Part shown: one piece after another, positions 13,695 to 21,352 of the stretch | How positions within the stretch are numbered: position 1 is the first letter of the stretch | Layout: each line of letters begins with the position of its first letter | NCBI GenBank assembly: GCA_964615425.1 | Contig: CAZTOB010000011.1 | Location: 1 to 21,352 of the forward strand | Source: CAYLVJ01 sp964615425 | GTDB lineage: Bacteria; Patescibacteriota; Minisyncoccia; Minisyncoccales; CAYTKG01 | Direction: 5' to 3' | DNA length: 21,352 nt | Position numbers and translations under genes: made by a program | The notes under the pieces: model-generated | Seen by the model: only the letters and a program-made list of their open reading frames with translations | Databases searched by the model: none | Told to the model about the DNA's origin: nothing

Positions 13695-16600
13695 TTATTC
13701 CTTTTCGATAATAATATCCAGTCCCAAAGCTTTTATCTCGTTTAAAAGCAGGTTGAAAGAAGCGGGAACGGTCGGAGTTTTAATCTTTTCTCCCCGCAGA
13801 ATTGACTTGTAGGCAGCTGCCCGGCCCAAAACATCATCGGACTTTATGGTAAGCATTTCCTGCAGAGTGTAAGCTGCGCCGTATCCTTCCAGGGCCCAAA
13901 CCTCCATTTCTCCGAATCTTTGCCCTCCGAACTGAGCCTTCCCTCCCAAAGGCTGCTGCGTGATAAGGGAATAGGGGCCTATCGAGCGCATGTGTAATTT
14001 ATCTTCAGCCATGTGATCCAACTTCATCATATACATACACCCCACCGTTATTCTATCCTGAAAAGGTTCTCCGGTCATCCCGTCATAAAGAATCATTTTA
14101 CCATCTTTGCTGTAGCCGGCTTTTTCAAGCTCCCCCCTTATGTCCTCAACTGTAGCTCCAGAAAAACAGGGGCTTACTGCTCTGTATCCTAGTTTCTCAG
14201 CTGCCAGTCCGAGATGGGCCTCTAGTATCTGCCCCAGATTCATTCTTTTAATAACACCTTGGGGATTTAAAACCACATCAATCGGTCTTCCATCTTCAGT
14301 GAAGGGCATGTCTTCTTCAGGAACGATTTCGGTAATAACACCCTTGTTTCCGTGGCGGTTGGCGATCTTATCACCTTCAGTCAATTTTCTTCTTTGAGCC
14401 ACCTCCACGTCAATTTGCTTTATCACGCCGGGATCCAGCCTATTGCCTTTCTCCCGGGAAAAAATCTGAATATCTTTTACCTTCCCCTCCTCACCGTGCT
14501 TTAAAGAGAGGGAGGTGTTTTTCACTCTTTTTGCCTTTTCTCCAAAAATCGCCTTCAAAAGACGTTCTTCCGCAGTAAGAGTTTCCTTTTCTCTCGGAGA
14601 AACCTTGCCCACTAAAATATCGCGGGAGTCAACTTTGGAGCCGACCCTAATAATTCCCTCCTCGTCCAAATTAGCCAGCTTTTCGGAGCTGACGTTTGGA
14701 ATGTCGTAAGTGGTTTGCTCAGGACCAAGCTTAGTGTCTCTTACATGACAAGTGAAACTTCTGACTCTAATCGAAGTAAAAACATCGTCTTTTAAAAGTC
14801 TTTCTGAAACAACAACTGCATCTTCAAAATTGGCTCCGCCCCAAGACATAATAGCTACTAAAAGATTTTTACCTATAGCCAGTTTTTCTTCGGCAATTGC
14901 TCCTCCTTCGGCCAATACGTCCCCCTTTTCAACTTTTTGACCCTTGTCTACCACCGGACGCTGATGGAAGGAAGAGTTTTTATTGGACTGAACGAATCTT
15001 CCTAAAATATATTCTTCCGTTATTTCTTTGCCTTGTTCGTTTTCACCTCTTACAACAATATGCCTGCCGTCAACTTCAACCACCTCCCCTCCGTGAGCCG
15101 CCCTTGTCTGCAGCCCTGAGTCGCGAGCGATCCTTTCTTCCACTCCGCTTAAAACCAAAGGGGGTTCGGGATCAACAAGGGGAAGAGACTGTCTTTGCAT
15201 GTTGGAACCCATTAAAGCTCTGTTGGCGTCGTTGTTTTGTTGAAAAGGGACACAGGCCGGAGCCACAGAAAGTATCTGCTCCGGAGAAACATCGGCGTAT
15301 TCAACTTCTTCTTTATCTATCATTCCCGCCTCCGCTTTTATTCTCGCCCTCACCCTGTCTTCAGTGATATTCCCCTCATCATCTGTAGGAACCAACCCGG
15401 AAGCGATAATCACTTCTTCTTCTTCAAAAGCGTCAAGGTATTCAACTTCGTCGGTCAACCTGCCGTTTTTCACCTTAAAGTAGGGAGTTTCAATGAATCC
15501 GAGATCGTTAACCCGGGCATAAAGAGAAAAATGATTGATTAAGCCAACGTTTTGACCTTCCGGAGTTTGGATGGGGCAAATTCTTCCGTAATGCGAGGGT
15601 CTCACGTCCCGAACGTCAAAGCCGGCTCTTTCGTTAGTCAACCCTCCCGGGCCCTTGGCAGTCACCCTTCTTTTATGCTCTATCTCAGCTAAAGGATTCT
15701 CATTGTCCATGAATTGACTCATCTGCCCCGTGGCAAAAAACGACTGCACCCTGCCCATAAAAGCACGGGGGTTGATCAGATCGGAAGGGTCCGTATCGCT
15801 GGAGCTGCGGGAAGCCATTCTGTCTTTAACCACCCTTTCCATTCTTCGAAGACCGACCCTCATGTCGCTGCACAAGAGTTCGGTAAAGACTCTGACCCTT
15901 CTGTTGCCCAAGTGATCTATCACATCTTCTTTGGCTGTTGGATCGTTGTTCAATCTTATAATCTCCTTTACCACCTCCAAAAGATCCTCTTTGGTAAGAG
16001 TTCTTTCTTCTAAAGTAATCGCCTCCTTCAGGTCTTTCTTGTCGGGAGCAAGTTCAGGCAGCCTCTGCCACGTCTTCCATCTACCTACCTCTCCCAAGTC
16101 ATAACGACGGGGGTTGGAAAACATATTGTCCACTAATTCCTTGGCTATCTCGGCTGTAGCCCTCTCCCCCGGCCTCAACCGACTGTGAAGTTCCAAAAGA
16201 GCCTCCTTTTGGTTTTTAGCGGAATCTTTCTCCAATGTTTTTTCAATGTAGTTTACCTCTCCCAGTTTAGTAACTTCCTTGCAGTATTCTTTTATCTCAT
16301 TATTTTTCCATCCGAAAGCCTTGAGTAAAGTTGTAGCCGGGAGGCGCCTTCTTCGATTCACTCTGGCAGCTAGGAAACCGCTCCAGTGGGTGGAAAACTT
16401 TATCCAGGCCCCTCGGTCCGGAATTATCTTGGCTCCGAAAACCTTCTCTCCCCTCAAAAGTCTCGCGTTAAAAAATACGCCCGGGGAGCGTATAAGCTGA
16501 GAGATGGCTACTCTTTCTATTCCGTCAATAATAAAAGTTCCTCTTTTCGTTAGAAGAGGAAAATTACCAAGGAGGACATCTTGGCTTTTGGTTTTTTTTG

Positions 16601-16880
16601 TTTTTAAATCCTCGAGCTTGGTTTTTATTCTCAAAGGCGCCTCAAAAGAAGCGTTGTTTCTTTTGGCTGCTGCTCCATCCTTGTACTTAGGCTCTTCAAG
16701 GTAGAAATCTTCAATGTGGAGAGCTAATTTTTTACCGGTATAGTCTTTTATGGGAGAAACTTCGTCAAAAAGATTTTTTAGATCTTCTTCCCAGAGCTTC
16801 TTCCAGCTTCTTTTTTGGAGGGTGAGAAGGTTGCTTAAAGGAAGTTTATGTTTGGTTCTTGAAAAATCCTTTGTTTTCAT
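13695..16880 (-). CDS. rpoB: DNA-directed RNA polymerase subunit beta
   Basis: Beta subunit, 1061 residues, without the big dispensable insertions of E. coli. Recognisable blocks include RSPGVFF (131-137), the fork/rifampicin region SQFMD to GGLTNERAG (388-420), RPSHYGRICPIQTPEGQNVGLINH (427-450), NKNSSFHQRP (633-642), SWGGANFEDAVVVSERL (679-695), KLTEGDKIANRHGNKGVI (832-849), the DGRPIDVVLNPQGV block (863-876), and GGKAQFGGQRFGEMEVWALEGYGA (979-1002). Within the rifampicin pocket several usually fixed residues differ: Thr407 and Lys409 replace the positions of E. coli Ser531 and Leu533. The start MKTKDFS at 16880 has no SD. A consensus promoter and a hairpin leader precede it. It is not linked to rplJL, unlike the classical order. 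Confidence 0.98.
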   Translation of the reverse strand: MKTKDFSRTKHKLPLSNLLTLQKRSWKKLWEEDLKNLFDEVSPIKDYTGKKLALHIEDFYLEEPKYKDGAAAKRNNASFEAPLRIKTKLEDLKTKKTKSQDVLLGNFPLLTKRGTFIIDGIERVAISQLIRSPGVFFNARLLRGEKVFGAKIIPDRGAWIKFSTHWSGFLAARVNRRRRLPATTLLKAFGWKNNEIKEYCKEVTKLGEVNYIEKTLEKDSAKNQKEALLELHSRLRPGERATAEIAKELVDNMFSNPRRYDLGEVGRWKTWQRLPELAPDKKDLKEAITLEERTLTKEDLLEVVKEIIRLNNDPTAKEDVIDHLGNRRVRVFTELLCSDMRVGLRRMERVVKDRMASRSSSDTDPSDLINPRAFMGRVQSFFATGQMSQFMDNENPLAEIEHKRRVTAKGPGGLTNERAGFDVRDVRPSHYGRICPIQTPEGQNVGLINHFSLYARVNDLGFIETPYFKVKNGRLTDEVEYLDAFEEEEVIIASGLVPTDDEGNITEDRVRARIKAEAGMIDKEEVEYADVSPEQILSVAPACVPFQQNNDANRALMGSNMQRQSLPLVDPEPPLVLSGVEERIARDSGLQTRAAHGGEVVEVDGRHIVVRGENEQGKEITEEYILGRFVQSNKNSSFHQRPVVDKGQKVEKGDVLAEGGAIAEEKLAIGKNLLVAIMSWGGANFEDAVVVSERLLKDDVFTSIRVRSFTCHVRDTKLGPEQTTYDIPNVSSEKLANLDEEGIIRVGSKVDSRDILVGKVSPREKETLTAEERLLKAIFGEKAKRVKNTSLSLKHGEEGKVKDIQIFSREKGNRLDPGVIKQIDVEVAQRRKLTEGDKIANRHGNKGVITEIVPEEDMPFTEDGRPIDVVLNPQGVIKRMNLGQILEAHLGLAAEKLGYRAVSPCFSGATVEDIRGELEKAGYSKDGKMILYDGMTGEPFQDRITVGCMYMMKLDHMAEDKLHMRSIGPYSLITQQPLGGKAQFGGQRFGEMEVWALEGYGAAYTLQEMLTIKSDDVLGRAAAYKSILRGEKIKTPTVPASFNLLLNEIKALGLDIIIEKE

Positions 16881-16920
16881 AACTTAAAATAAAGTTTTAA
16901 AAAGGAGCAATGATTAAACA

Positions 16921-16953
16921 AAAAGCCACTCCCAAAAAGAGAGTTTACGGCTT
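16921..16953 (-). terminator. Attenuator-like hairpin in the rpoB leader
   Basis: Minus-strand RNA can pair AAGCC with GGCUU (16953-16949 with 16927-16923) and, inside, ACUCUC with GGGAGU around a five-U loop, with GUAA unpaired on one side and one G-U pair. The 3' side runs straight into U residues (GGCUUUUUGUUU). It lies downstream of the predicted start site near 16988 and upstream of the rpoB ATG. It could be a conditional terminator, or the terminator of ppsA read-through. Confidence 0.5.
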
Positions 16954-16994
16954 CCTATTTTTTTAATCTTTTTCTTTTTCCCGAATATGTTTTA

Positions 16995-17023
16995 ATATTA
17001 AACCCTGAAAGAATCTTTGTCAA
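16995..17023 (-). promoter_or_regulatory. Promoter of rpoB-rpoC(-ftsK-recA)
   Basis: On the minus strand a perfect -35 TTGACA (17023-17018), a 17-base spacer, and -10 TAATAT (17000-16995, 4 of 6). The element begins ten bases after the ppsA stop codon. Predicted start near 16988 gives a leader of about 108 bases, long for this genome's style. Confidence 0.65.
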
Positions 17024-17032
17024 GGCCGTAAT

Positions 17033-19435
17033 TCAACTTGACATTTCCTCAAGCATTTTGAGAGTTTTCACCACCACATCGGGGTTTAAAGAAATGGAGC
17101 CTATCTTCTCCTCCAACAAAAAGTGGGCAAATTCAGGGTAATCACTTGGAGCCTGTCCGCAAATACCCGAATACTTGTTTTCCTTTCTGCAGCTTCTTAT
17201 TACCCGGGAGACCGCTTTTTTAACCGCCTTGTTTCTTTCGTCAAAAATTGGAGCCACCTTGGTCGTATCCCGGTCAACCCCCAAAACGAGCTGCGTCAAA
17301 TCATTGGTCCCGATACTCATCCCGTCAAAAATTTCTAGGAACTCTTCCGCTAAAAATACATTGGACGGCACCTCGCACATCACATACACCTTAAGGTTCT
17401 CTCCCCTTTCAAGACCGCTTTCCCTAATTAATTTTAAAACCTTTTTTCCTTCCTCCACCGTCCGACAGAAAGGAACAAGAAGTGAAATATTTTTCAAGCC
17501 GAACTCATTTCTTACTCTTTTAATAGCGGCACATTCCATTTTAAAAGCGGGCTTGAACTCTTCATCCAAGTACCGGCCCGCCCCGCGAAAACCGATCATC
17601 GGATTGGCTTCTTTTTCCTCAAAAAGCTCCCCTCCGACTAAGTTTCTGTACTCATTGGTTTTGAAGTCCGAAAACCGAACGATAACCTCTCCGGGCCAAA
17701 AAGCAGCCGCTATTTGAGCAATTCCTTCCGCCAGCTCCTTAACAAAGTATTCTTTTTTGTCTTCATGTTCTATGGTAATCTCTTCAATTTCTTTTACGAT
17801 TTTTTCCAGCTTGTTTTTTTCTTTCCGAGAAGAAGAACTTGAAACTTTCGACTTCAACTCTTTAAAGCTATTCAAGGCTAAAGGATGAACTTTTATCTTT
17901 TCGGCAATAATAAATTCTTCCCTGGCCAAACCGACTCCTTCAACCGGAAGAAAGGAAAGGGAGAAAGCGCTTTCGGGGGCCCCGATATTCATCATAATCT
18001 TGGCTCCGAAATCCGGGATTTCTTCCAGGTTAAACTCTTCCACCTTGAAATCAACCTTTCCTTTAAAAACTCTACCCTTCATGCCGTGGGTGCAGTCGAC
18101 TGTTATCTCTCCTTCTTTCTTAAGGTCTTTTGTAGCGGTGCCCGTTCCCACAATGCAGGGAATACCCATCTCTCTTGAAACTATCGCCGCATGGCAAACC
18201 TTGGAGCCCTCCTCTGTTACGATAGCGGAGGCCATTCTCATAAGAGGCACCCAGTCCGGATCCGTCATCTTGGTGACTAAAACATCTCCCTTTTTAAACT
18301 TATCCGAGTTGGAAACTTCTTTTATAATCTTCGCTTTTCCCCACCCTATCTTGTCCCCAATAGCTATCCCTTCCAAAATCGGATCTTCATCAGTTTGAAG
18401 TTTGTACTCCCTGTAAGTCGTTTTCTTTTCAGGCGTGTGGACTGTTTCCGGACGGGACTGGACAATAAAAAGATCTCCTGTCTCACCGTCTTTCGCCCAC
18501 TCTATATCCTGCGGCCGACCGTAGTGTTTTTCGATAATAACGGCCCAGCGGGCCAAAGTTAAAATCTCCTCTTTGTCAAGTGTAAATCGTTTTTGATCTT
18601 CCTCCTTGACTTTTTTTTCCACCAAACCGGACTTTTTACGGCCATGAACCAGTTTTTTCTTTTTTGTTCCCAGGTTTTTTAAAATGATGGAGTCGTATTC
18701 TTCCAAAGTCGGTTTGAAAATGTAAAACTCATCAGGGGTCACCTTGCCTTGAACAATCATCTCCCCCACCCCCCAGGTGGAGTTAATCAAAACCACCTTG
18801 TCAAAACCCGTTTCGGTGTCAACGGTAAACATCACACCCGAAGAAGCACTACTTGAAGCGACCATTTTCTGCACCCCGATAGAAAGAGCAAACTCCAAAT
18901 GAGAAATACCTTTTTCTTCCCGGTAAGCGATAACCCTGTCGTTGAAAGTCGAAGCCAAACACTCCTTGACCGCCTCCAAAAGGTCTTTTTTTCCTTTTAC
19001 ATTTAAGAGGGTTTCAAACTGTCCGGCAAAAGAATCAGTGGGAGCGTCTTCAGCCACCCCGGAAGAGCGCACGGCAACGGAAACTCTTTTTTCCCCGTGC
19101 TCTTCTCCCAGTTTTTTGTAGGCTTCGAAAATTTCTTTCCGCAAGTTATCTGAAAAGTTGGCTTTTAAAAAAAGATGCCGCGCCTTTTTACCAAGCTTTT
19201 GCAAATCGCTTATCTTGTCGACATCAAAGCGTGAAAAAAGGTTTTTTAAATCTTTTTCTATCTCATTTTCTTTTACTACTTCCCAATAAAAATCCGTGGT
19301 AAGAGCGAATCCGCCCGGAACCCTCACCCCCTTATTGTCAAGCTCTCTTATCATTTCTCCTAACGAAGCGTTTTTACCCCCCACCAGAGGAATATCTGCA
19401 TAAGAAATGTTTTTAAAATCCTTAATGTAATTCAT
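17033..19435 (-). CDS. ppsA: Phosphoenolpyruvate synthase (pyruvate, water dikinase)
   Basis: Converts pyruvate, ATP and water to PEP, AMP and phosphate through a phosphohistidine, the entry step of gluconeogenesis; the enzyme is reversible in some anaerobes. The 800-residue length fits the family. The N-terminal ATP-grasp domain has VGGKNASLGEM (18-28), AVRSSGVAEDAPTDSFAGQ (121-139) and IEWAKDG (311-317), followed by IVQSRPET. The swivelling domain carries the catalytic His415 in EEGSKVCHAAIVSREMGIP. The C-terminal TIM barrel has NPMIGFRGAGRY (611-622), IGTNDLTQLVLGVDRD (708-723), and the proton-donor Cys759 in GICGQAPSD. A Ser/Lys-rich insertion lies at about 529-545. It starts one base after acdA, without an SD, and ends with TGA. 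Pyruvate phosphate dikinase is excluded by the lack of its longer architecture and by the PpsA-type motifs. Confidence 0.95.
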   Translation of the reverse strand: MNYIKDFKNISYADIPLVGGKNASLGEMIRELDNKGVRVPGGFALTTDFYWEVVKENEIEKDLKNLFSRFDVDKISDLQKLGKKARHLFLKANFSDNLRKEIFEAYKKLGEEHGEKRVSVAVRSSGVAEDAPTDSFAGQFETLLNVKGKKDLLEAVKECLASTFNDRVIAYREEKGISHLEFALSIGVQKMVASSSASSGVMFTVDTETGFDKVVLINSTWGVGEMIVQGKVTPDEFYIFKPTLEEYDSIILKNLGTKKKKLVHGRKKSGLVEKKVKEEDQKRFTLDKEEILTLARWAVIIEKHYGRPQDIEWAKDGETGDLFIVQSRPETVHTPEKKTTYREYKLQTDEDPILEGIAIGDKIGWGKAKIIKEVSNSDKFKKGDVLVTKMTDPDWVPLMRMASAIVTEEGSKVCHAAIVSREMGIPCIVGTGTATKDLKKEGEITVDCTHGMKGRVFKGKVDFKVEEFNLEEIPDFGAKIMMNIGAPESAFSLSFLPVEGVGLAREEFIIAEKIKVHPLALNSFKELKSKVSSSSSRKEKNKLEKIVKEIEEITIEHEDKKEYFVKELAEGIAQIAAAFWPGEVIVRFSDFKTNEYRNLVGGELFEEKEANPMIGFRGAGRYLDEEFKPAFKMECAAIKRVRNEFGLKNISLLVPFCRTVEEGKKVLKLIRESGLERGENLKVYVMCEVPSNVFLAEEFLEIFDGMSIGTNDLTQLVLGVDRDTTKVAPIFDERNKAVKKAVSRVIRSCRKENKYSGICGQAPSDYPEFAHFLLEEKIGSISLNPDVVVKTLKMLEEMSS

Positions 19436-19436
19436 T

Positions 19437-20780
19437 TTATTTGTTTTTTAGTAATGTTAAAGCGTCAACCGCGTCAGACACTTCGAAGAAGTTGGGAATT
19501 TTCTCCCTTTCTAAAATAGAAATCCCTCCCCTGGAAAGAACACCCCCCATAAAACAAGCAACAATCACCTTGCGGGGATACTTTCTTTTCAAACTGCATA
19601 AAACTTCGGCGTTTTTCTCCGGTTCGGTCATTATCTGAGGAGTTTGAATGGCAAGCACCGCCCCAATATCATTTTGTTTTAAAACGGCTTCTACAGCCAC
19701 CTCGTACCTTCGAGCCCCCGCATCACCCACTATATCCAAAGGGTTGCTCCGGGAAAAACCGGAATGCATGATTTCACTTTTCTTTAAAGCCTCGGTCGTT
19801 TCAGAGGTTAAATTCCCAAGATGAAGGCCTCTTTTTTCTGCGTAGTCAGCGGCTAAAATCCCCGCCCCCCCTCCGTTGGTTACAACCGCCAGCTTGCCTG
19901 AAAACTCATTCTGCCAGCTTAACGCCTTGGCTCCGTTAATCAGCTGCCTTAGGGTGTTTACTTCTTTTGCTTTTTCCTGTCGGAAAACAGCCGAATATAT
20001 TTCGCTTTCTCCGGTCATGGAAGCCGTATGGGAAGAAGCAGCTTTTTGACCGGCTTCGGTTTTTCCGCCCTTAAGAATTAAAACGGGCTTTTGTTGTGCA
20101 GCTTTTCTTAAAGAGCGTCGGAAACGCTTACCGTCATTAACACCCTCCAGATAAACAGCCGCCACCTTCGTTTTTTCGTCCCGCCTTAGGTAGTCCAAAA
20201 AGTCAGAAAGACCAAGCCCCGCCCCGTTGCCGTAGGAAATAATGCTTGAAAAACCATACCTTTCACCCTTGGCTTCTCCCACCACAGCGTCAATAAGGGC
20301 TCCGGATTGGGAAATAAAGCCGATTCCTCCAGGATTGGGGGAAAGAGGGGCGAAACTAGCGTTTAAATCGGTGTGGGGCCTTATAACGCCCAAGCAGTTG
20401 GGGCCAACAAGGTTTACATTTCCCTCTTTGCATATTTTCACCACTTCTTCCTGAAGCTTTTGTCCTTTTTCGCCCGTTTCAGCAAAACCGGCCGAGATGA
20501 CAATAATGGATTTAACCCCTTTTCTTACCGCCTGACGGGCAACCTCTGGCACTCCGCTGGCAGGGATGGCTATAACAGCCAGTTCCACATCTTCTTTTAT
20601 CTTTTCGATTGTAGGCAGAGTGGTCCTTCCAAAAAAACTTTTCTTTTTTAGGTTGACAAAATATATTTTTCTTCTTTTTTCTCCCCCAATCAGGTTCTTG
20701 CAAATCCCAAGACCGACAGAACCCGGCCTGTCGGTAGCCCCTATAACAGCCACTGATTTTGGATTAAAAATAGATTTCAT
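19437..20780 (-). CDS. acdA: Acetate-CoA ligase (ADP-forming), alpha subunit
   Basis: Alpha subunit of ADP-forming acyl-CoA synthetase, which converts acetyl-CoA, ADP and phosphate to acetate, CoA and ATP. This is an energy-yielding step common in archaea and in fermentative Patescibacteria. The 447 residues hold a CoA-binding Rossmann domain (SVAVIGATDRPGSVGLGI, 9-26, and LVGPNCLGV, 124-132), a succinyl-CoA-ligase-like domain (GGIGFISQSGALID, 151-164, and SYGNGAGLGLSDFLDYL, 182-198), Glu212 in YLEGV, and the phosphohistidine His251 in AASSHTASMTG. A third ligase domain starts near 295 (KLAVVTNGGGAGI). The start overlaps the acdB stop by 4 bases (ATGA), indicating translational coupling, and ppsA follows after one base. 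Substrate range (acetate or other acyl groups) cannot be read from sequence. Confidence 0.92.
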   Translation of the reverse strand: MKSIFNPKSVAVIGATDRPGSVGLGICKNLIGGEKRRKIYFVNLKKKSFFGRTTLPTIEKIKEDVELAVIAIPASGVPEVARQAVRKGVKSIIVISAGFAETGEKGQKLQEEVVKICKEGNVNLVGPNCLGVIRPHTDLNASFAPLSPNPGGIGFISQSGALIDAVVGEAKGERYGFSSIISYGNGAGLGLSDFLDYLRRDEKTKVAAVYLEGVNDGKRFRRSLRKAAQQKPVLILKGGKTEAGQKAASSHTASMTGESEIYSAVFRQEKAKEVNTLRQLINGAKALSWQNEFSGKLAVVTNGGGAGILAADYAEKRGLHLGNLTSETTEALKKSEIMHSGFSRSNPLDIVGDAGARRYEVAVEAVLKQNDIGAVLAIQTPQIMTEPEKNAEVLCSLKRKYPRKVIVACFMGGVLSRGGISILEREKIPNFFEVSDAVDALTLLKNK

Positions 20781-21352
20781 ATTAAAAGTTTAGCGTCAAC
20801 GACACGTACCTTTTCGGAATTCGCAATCACCGGGTTAAAATCAACCTCTTTAATTTCCTCCTCTTTTAAGGAAAGTTCGGAAAGTTTAATCAATATCTGA
20901 GCTAAACTGTCCAAATCAACCGGTTCTTTTCCCCTAAAACCCTTTAAAACCTTAAAGCCTTTTATCTCCCGCATCATTTCCAAGGCATCATCTTTTTTCA
21001 AGGGAGCCGCTCTGAAGCTTACATCCTCCAAAACTTCGACAAAAATACCGCCCAGACCGAAAAGAATCACGGGGCCGAAGGTTTGATCTCTTTTCATGCC
21101 CATAACCAGCTGTCTGCCTTCCATCTCCTTTTGGATCAAAACACTCCCCATCTTCTGAAGCTTCTCCCAAGCGTCTTCCAACTCCTCTTTTGTTCTAATA
21201 CCCAATTTTACCCCCTCACGTTCGGTGCGGTGGATAATTTCACTTGAGGCGGTTTTTAAAACAACCGGCCATCCTATCTCTTCCGCCCACTTTAAAGCTT
21301 CTTTTTTATCAGAAAAAACTCTTCCCTTGACCATCGGAATCTGATAAAGGCT
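20777..21352 (-). CDS. acdB: Acetate-CoA ligase (ADP-forming), beta subunit (ATP-grasp), 5'-truncated by window edge
   Basis: The frame stays open to base 21352 (read SLYQIPMVKGR on the minus strand), so the ATG at 21334 is internal and the real start is outside. The visible 191 or so residues are the ATP-grasp beta subunit: WPVVLKTASSEIIHRTEREGVKLG contains the His (codon 21232-21230) that receives the phosphoryl group from the alpha subunit. GMKRDQTFGPVILFGLGGIFVEVLEDVSFRAAPL and VDFNPVI are classic for the family. Typical separate beta subunits have about 230 residues, so only a short part is missing. It precedes acdA with a 4-base ATGA overlap. An alpha-beta fusion is excluded because the stop codon is present. 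Confidence 0.92.
   Translation of the reverse strand, partial: SLYQIPMVKGRVFSDKKEALKWAEEIGWPVVLKTASSEIIHRTEREGVKLGIRTKEELEDAWEKLQKMGSVLIQKEMEGRQLVMGMKRDQTFGPVILFGLGGIFVEVLEDVSFRAAPLKKDDALEMMREIKGFKVLKGFRGKEPVDLDSLAQILIKLSELSLKEEEIKEVDFNPVIANSEKVRVVDAKLLI

Larger units (their letters stand above)
16881..17032 (-). other. rpoB leader/intergenic region with promoter and attenuator-like hairpin
   Basis: The 152-base gap between the ppsA stop and the rpoB start is the longest in the window. It contains, in minus-strand order, a TTGACA/TAATAT promoter, about 35 bases of purine-rich leader, a hairpin ending in T residues, and about 40 AT-rich bases before the ATG. No SD and no convincing small gene were found. 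Confidence 0.6.

Noticed and set aside
14897..15367. Plus-strand frame of 156 codons within rpoB
   Set aside because: It is fully antisense to a conserved part of rpoB and its composition is that of a shadow frame.
16910..16966. Plus-strand 18-codon frame (MIKQKATPKKRVYGFLFF) preceded by AAAAAGGAG
   Set aside because: It lies antisense in the rpoB leader, the GGAG is only two bases from the ATG, no plus-strand promoter is seen, and its sequence is explained by the leader hairpin.
1..21352. Alternative genetic code with TGA read as Gly (code 25)
   Set aside because: TGA ends full-length ppsA and acdB at the expected place, and no conserved protein has an in-frame TGA.
1..21352. CRISPR arrays, tRNA genes, insertion sequences or prophage
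   Set aside because: No regularly spaced repeats, cloverleaf sequence, transposase or terminal inverted repeats were seen; nearly all bases lie in recognised housekeeping genes.

Overview
The window is a gene-dense stretch of a bacterial chromosome with no gene-free gap longer than about 150 bases. It carries housekeeping genes only: no tRNA, rRNA, CRISPR array, insertion sequence or prophage was seen. The protein set and style suggest a Candidate Phyla Radiation (Patescibacteria) genome, probably Parcubacteria or Microgenomates. The reasons are lysine/glutamate-rich proteins, very short intergenic spaces, most starts lacking a Shine-Dalgarno (SD) sequence, an rpsF-ssb-rpsR cluster without rplI (bL9), an ADP-forming acetyl-CoA synthetase beside PEP synthase, and divergent but complete information-processing proteins. 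TGA is a true stop (for example ppsA and acdB), so this is not a code-25 lineage such as Gracilibacteria. The phylum call is inference.

Layout. 1-2587 (+): the 3' part of an RNase J gene, then trpS. 2584-3939 (-): a phosphomannomutase/phosphoglucomutase whose stop overlaps the trpS stop tail to tail. 4044-6203 (+): ychF, rpsF, ssb and rpsR, with a consensus promoter in front and a strong shared terminator at the end. 6256-6803 (-): two small orphan zinc-binding proteins, each with its own promoter, a very strong SD and a terminator. 6888-16880 (-): a block transcribed rpoB-rpoC-ftsK-recA with 8-16 base gaps, a consensus promoter and attenuator-like leader before rpoB, and a terminator after recA. 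17033-21352 (-): acdB-acdA-ppsA, tightly packed, with acdB running off the right edge.

The genes fall into four jobs. Transcription, RNA turnover and translation are served by RpoB/RpoC, RNase J, TrpRS, bS6, bS18 and YchF. Chromosome maintenance is served by RecA, FtsK and SSB. Fermentative carbon and energy metabolism is served by ADP-forming acetyl-CoA synthetase and PEP synthase. Sugar-phosphate supply for the envelope is served by the mutase.

Two initiation styles appear side by side. Two genes (the mutase and recA) have a perfect extended -10 element (TGnTATAAT) 6-7 bases before the ATG, which predicts leaderless mRNAs. The two small zinc-protein genes have conventional promoters and textbook SDs. 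No new multi-gene system was identified. The most notable points are the leaderless promoter pattern, the two strongly signalled small zinc proteins, the RNA polymerase-FtsK-RecA linkage, and unusual residues in RecA (P-loop, L1, L2) and in the RpoB rifampicin pocket.
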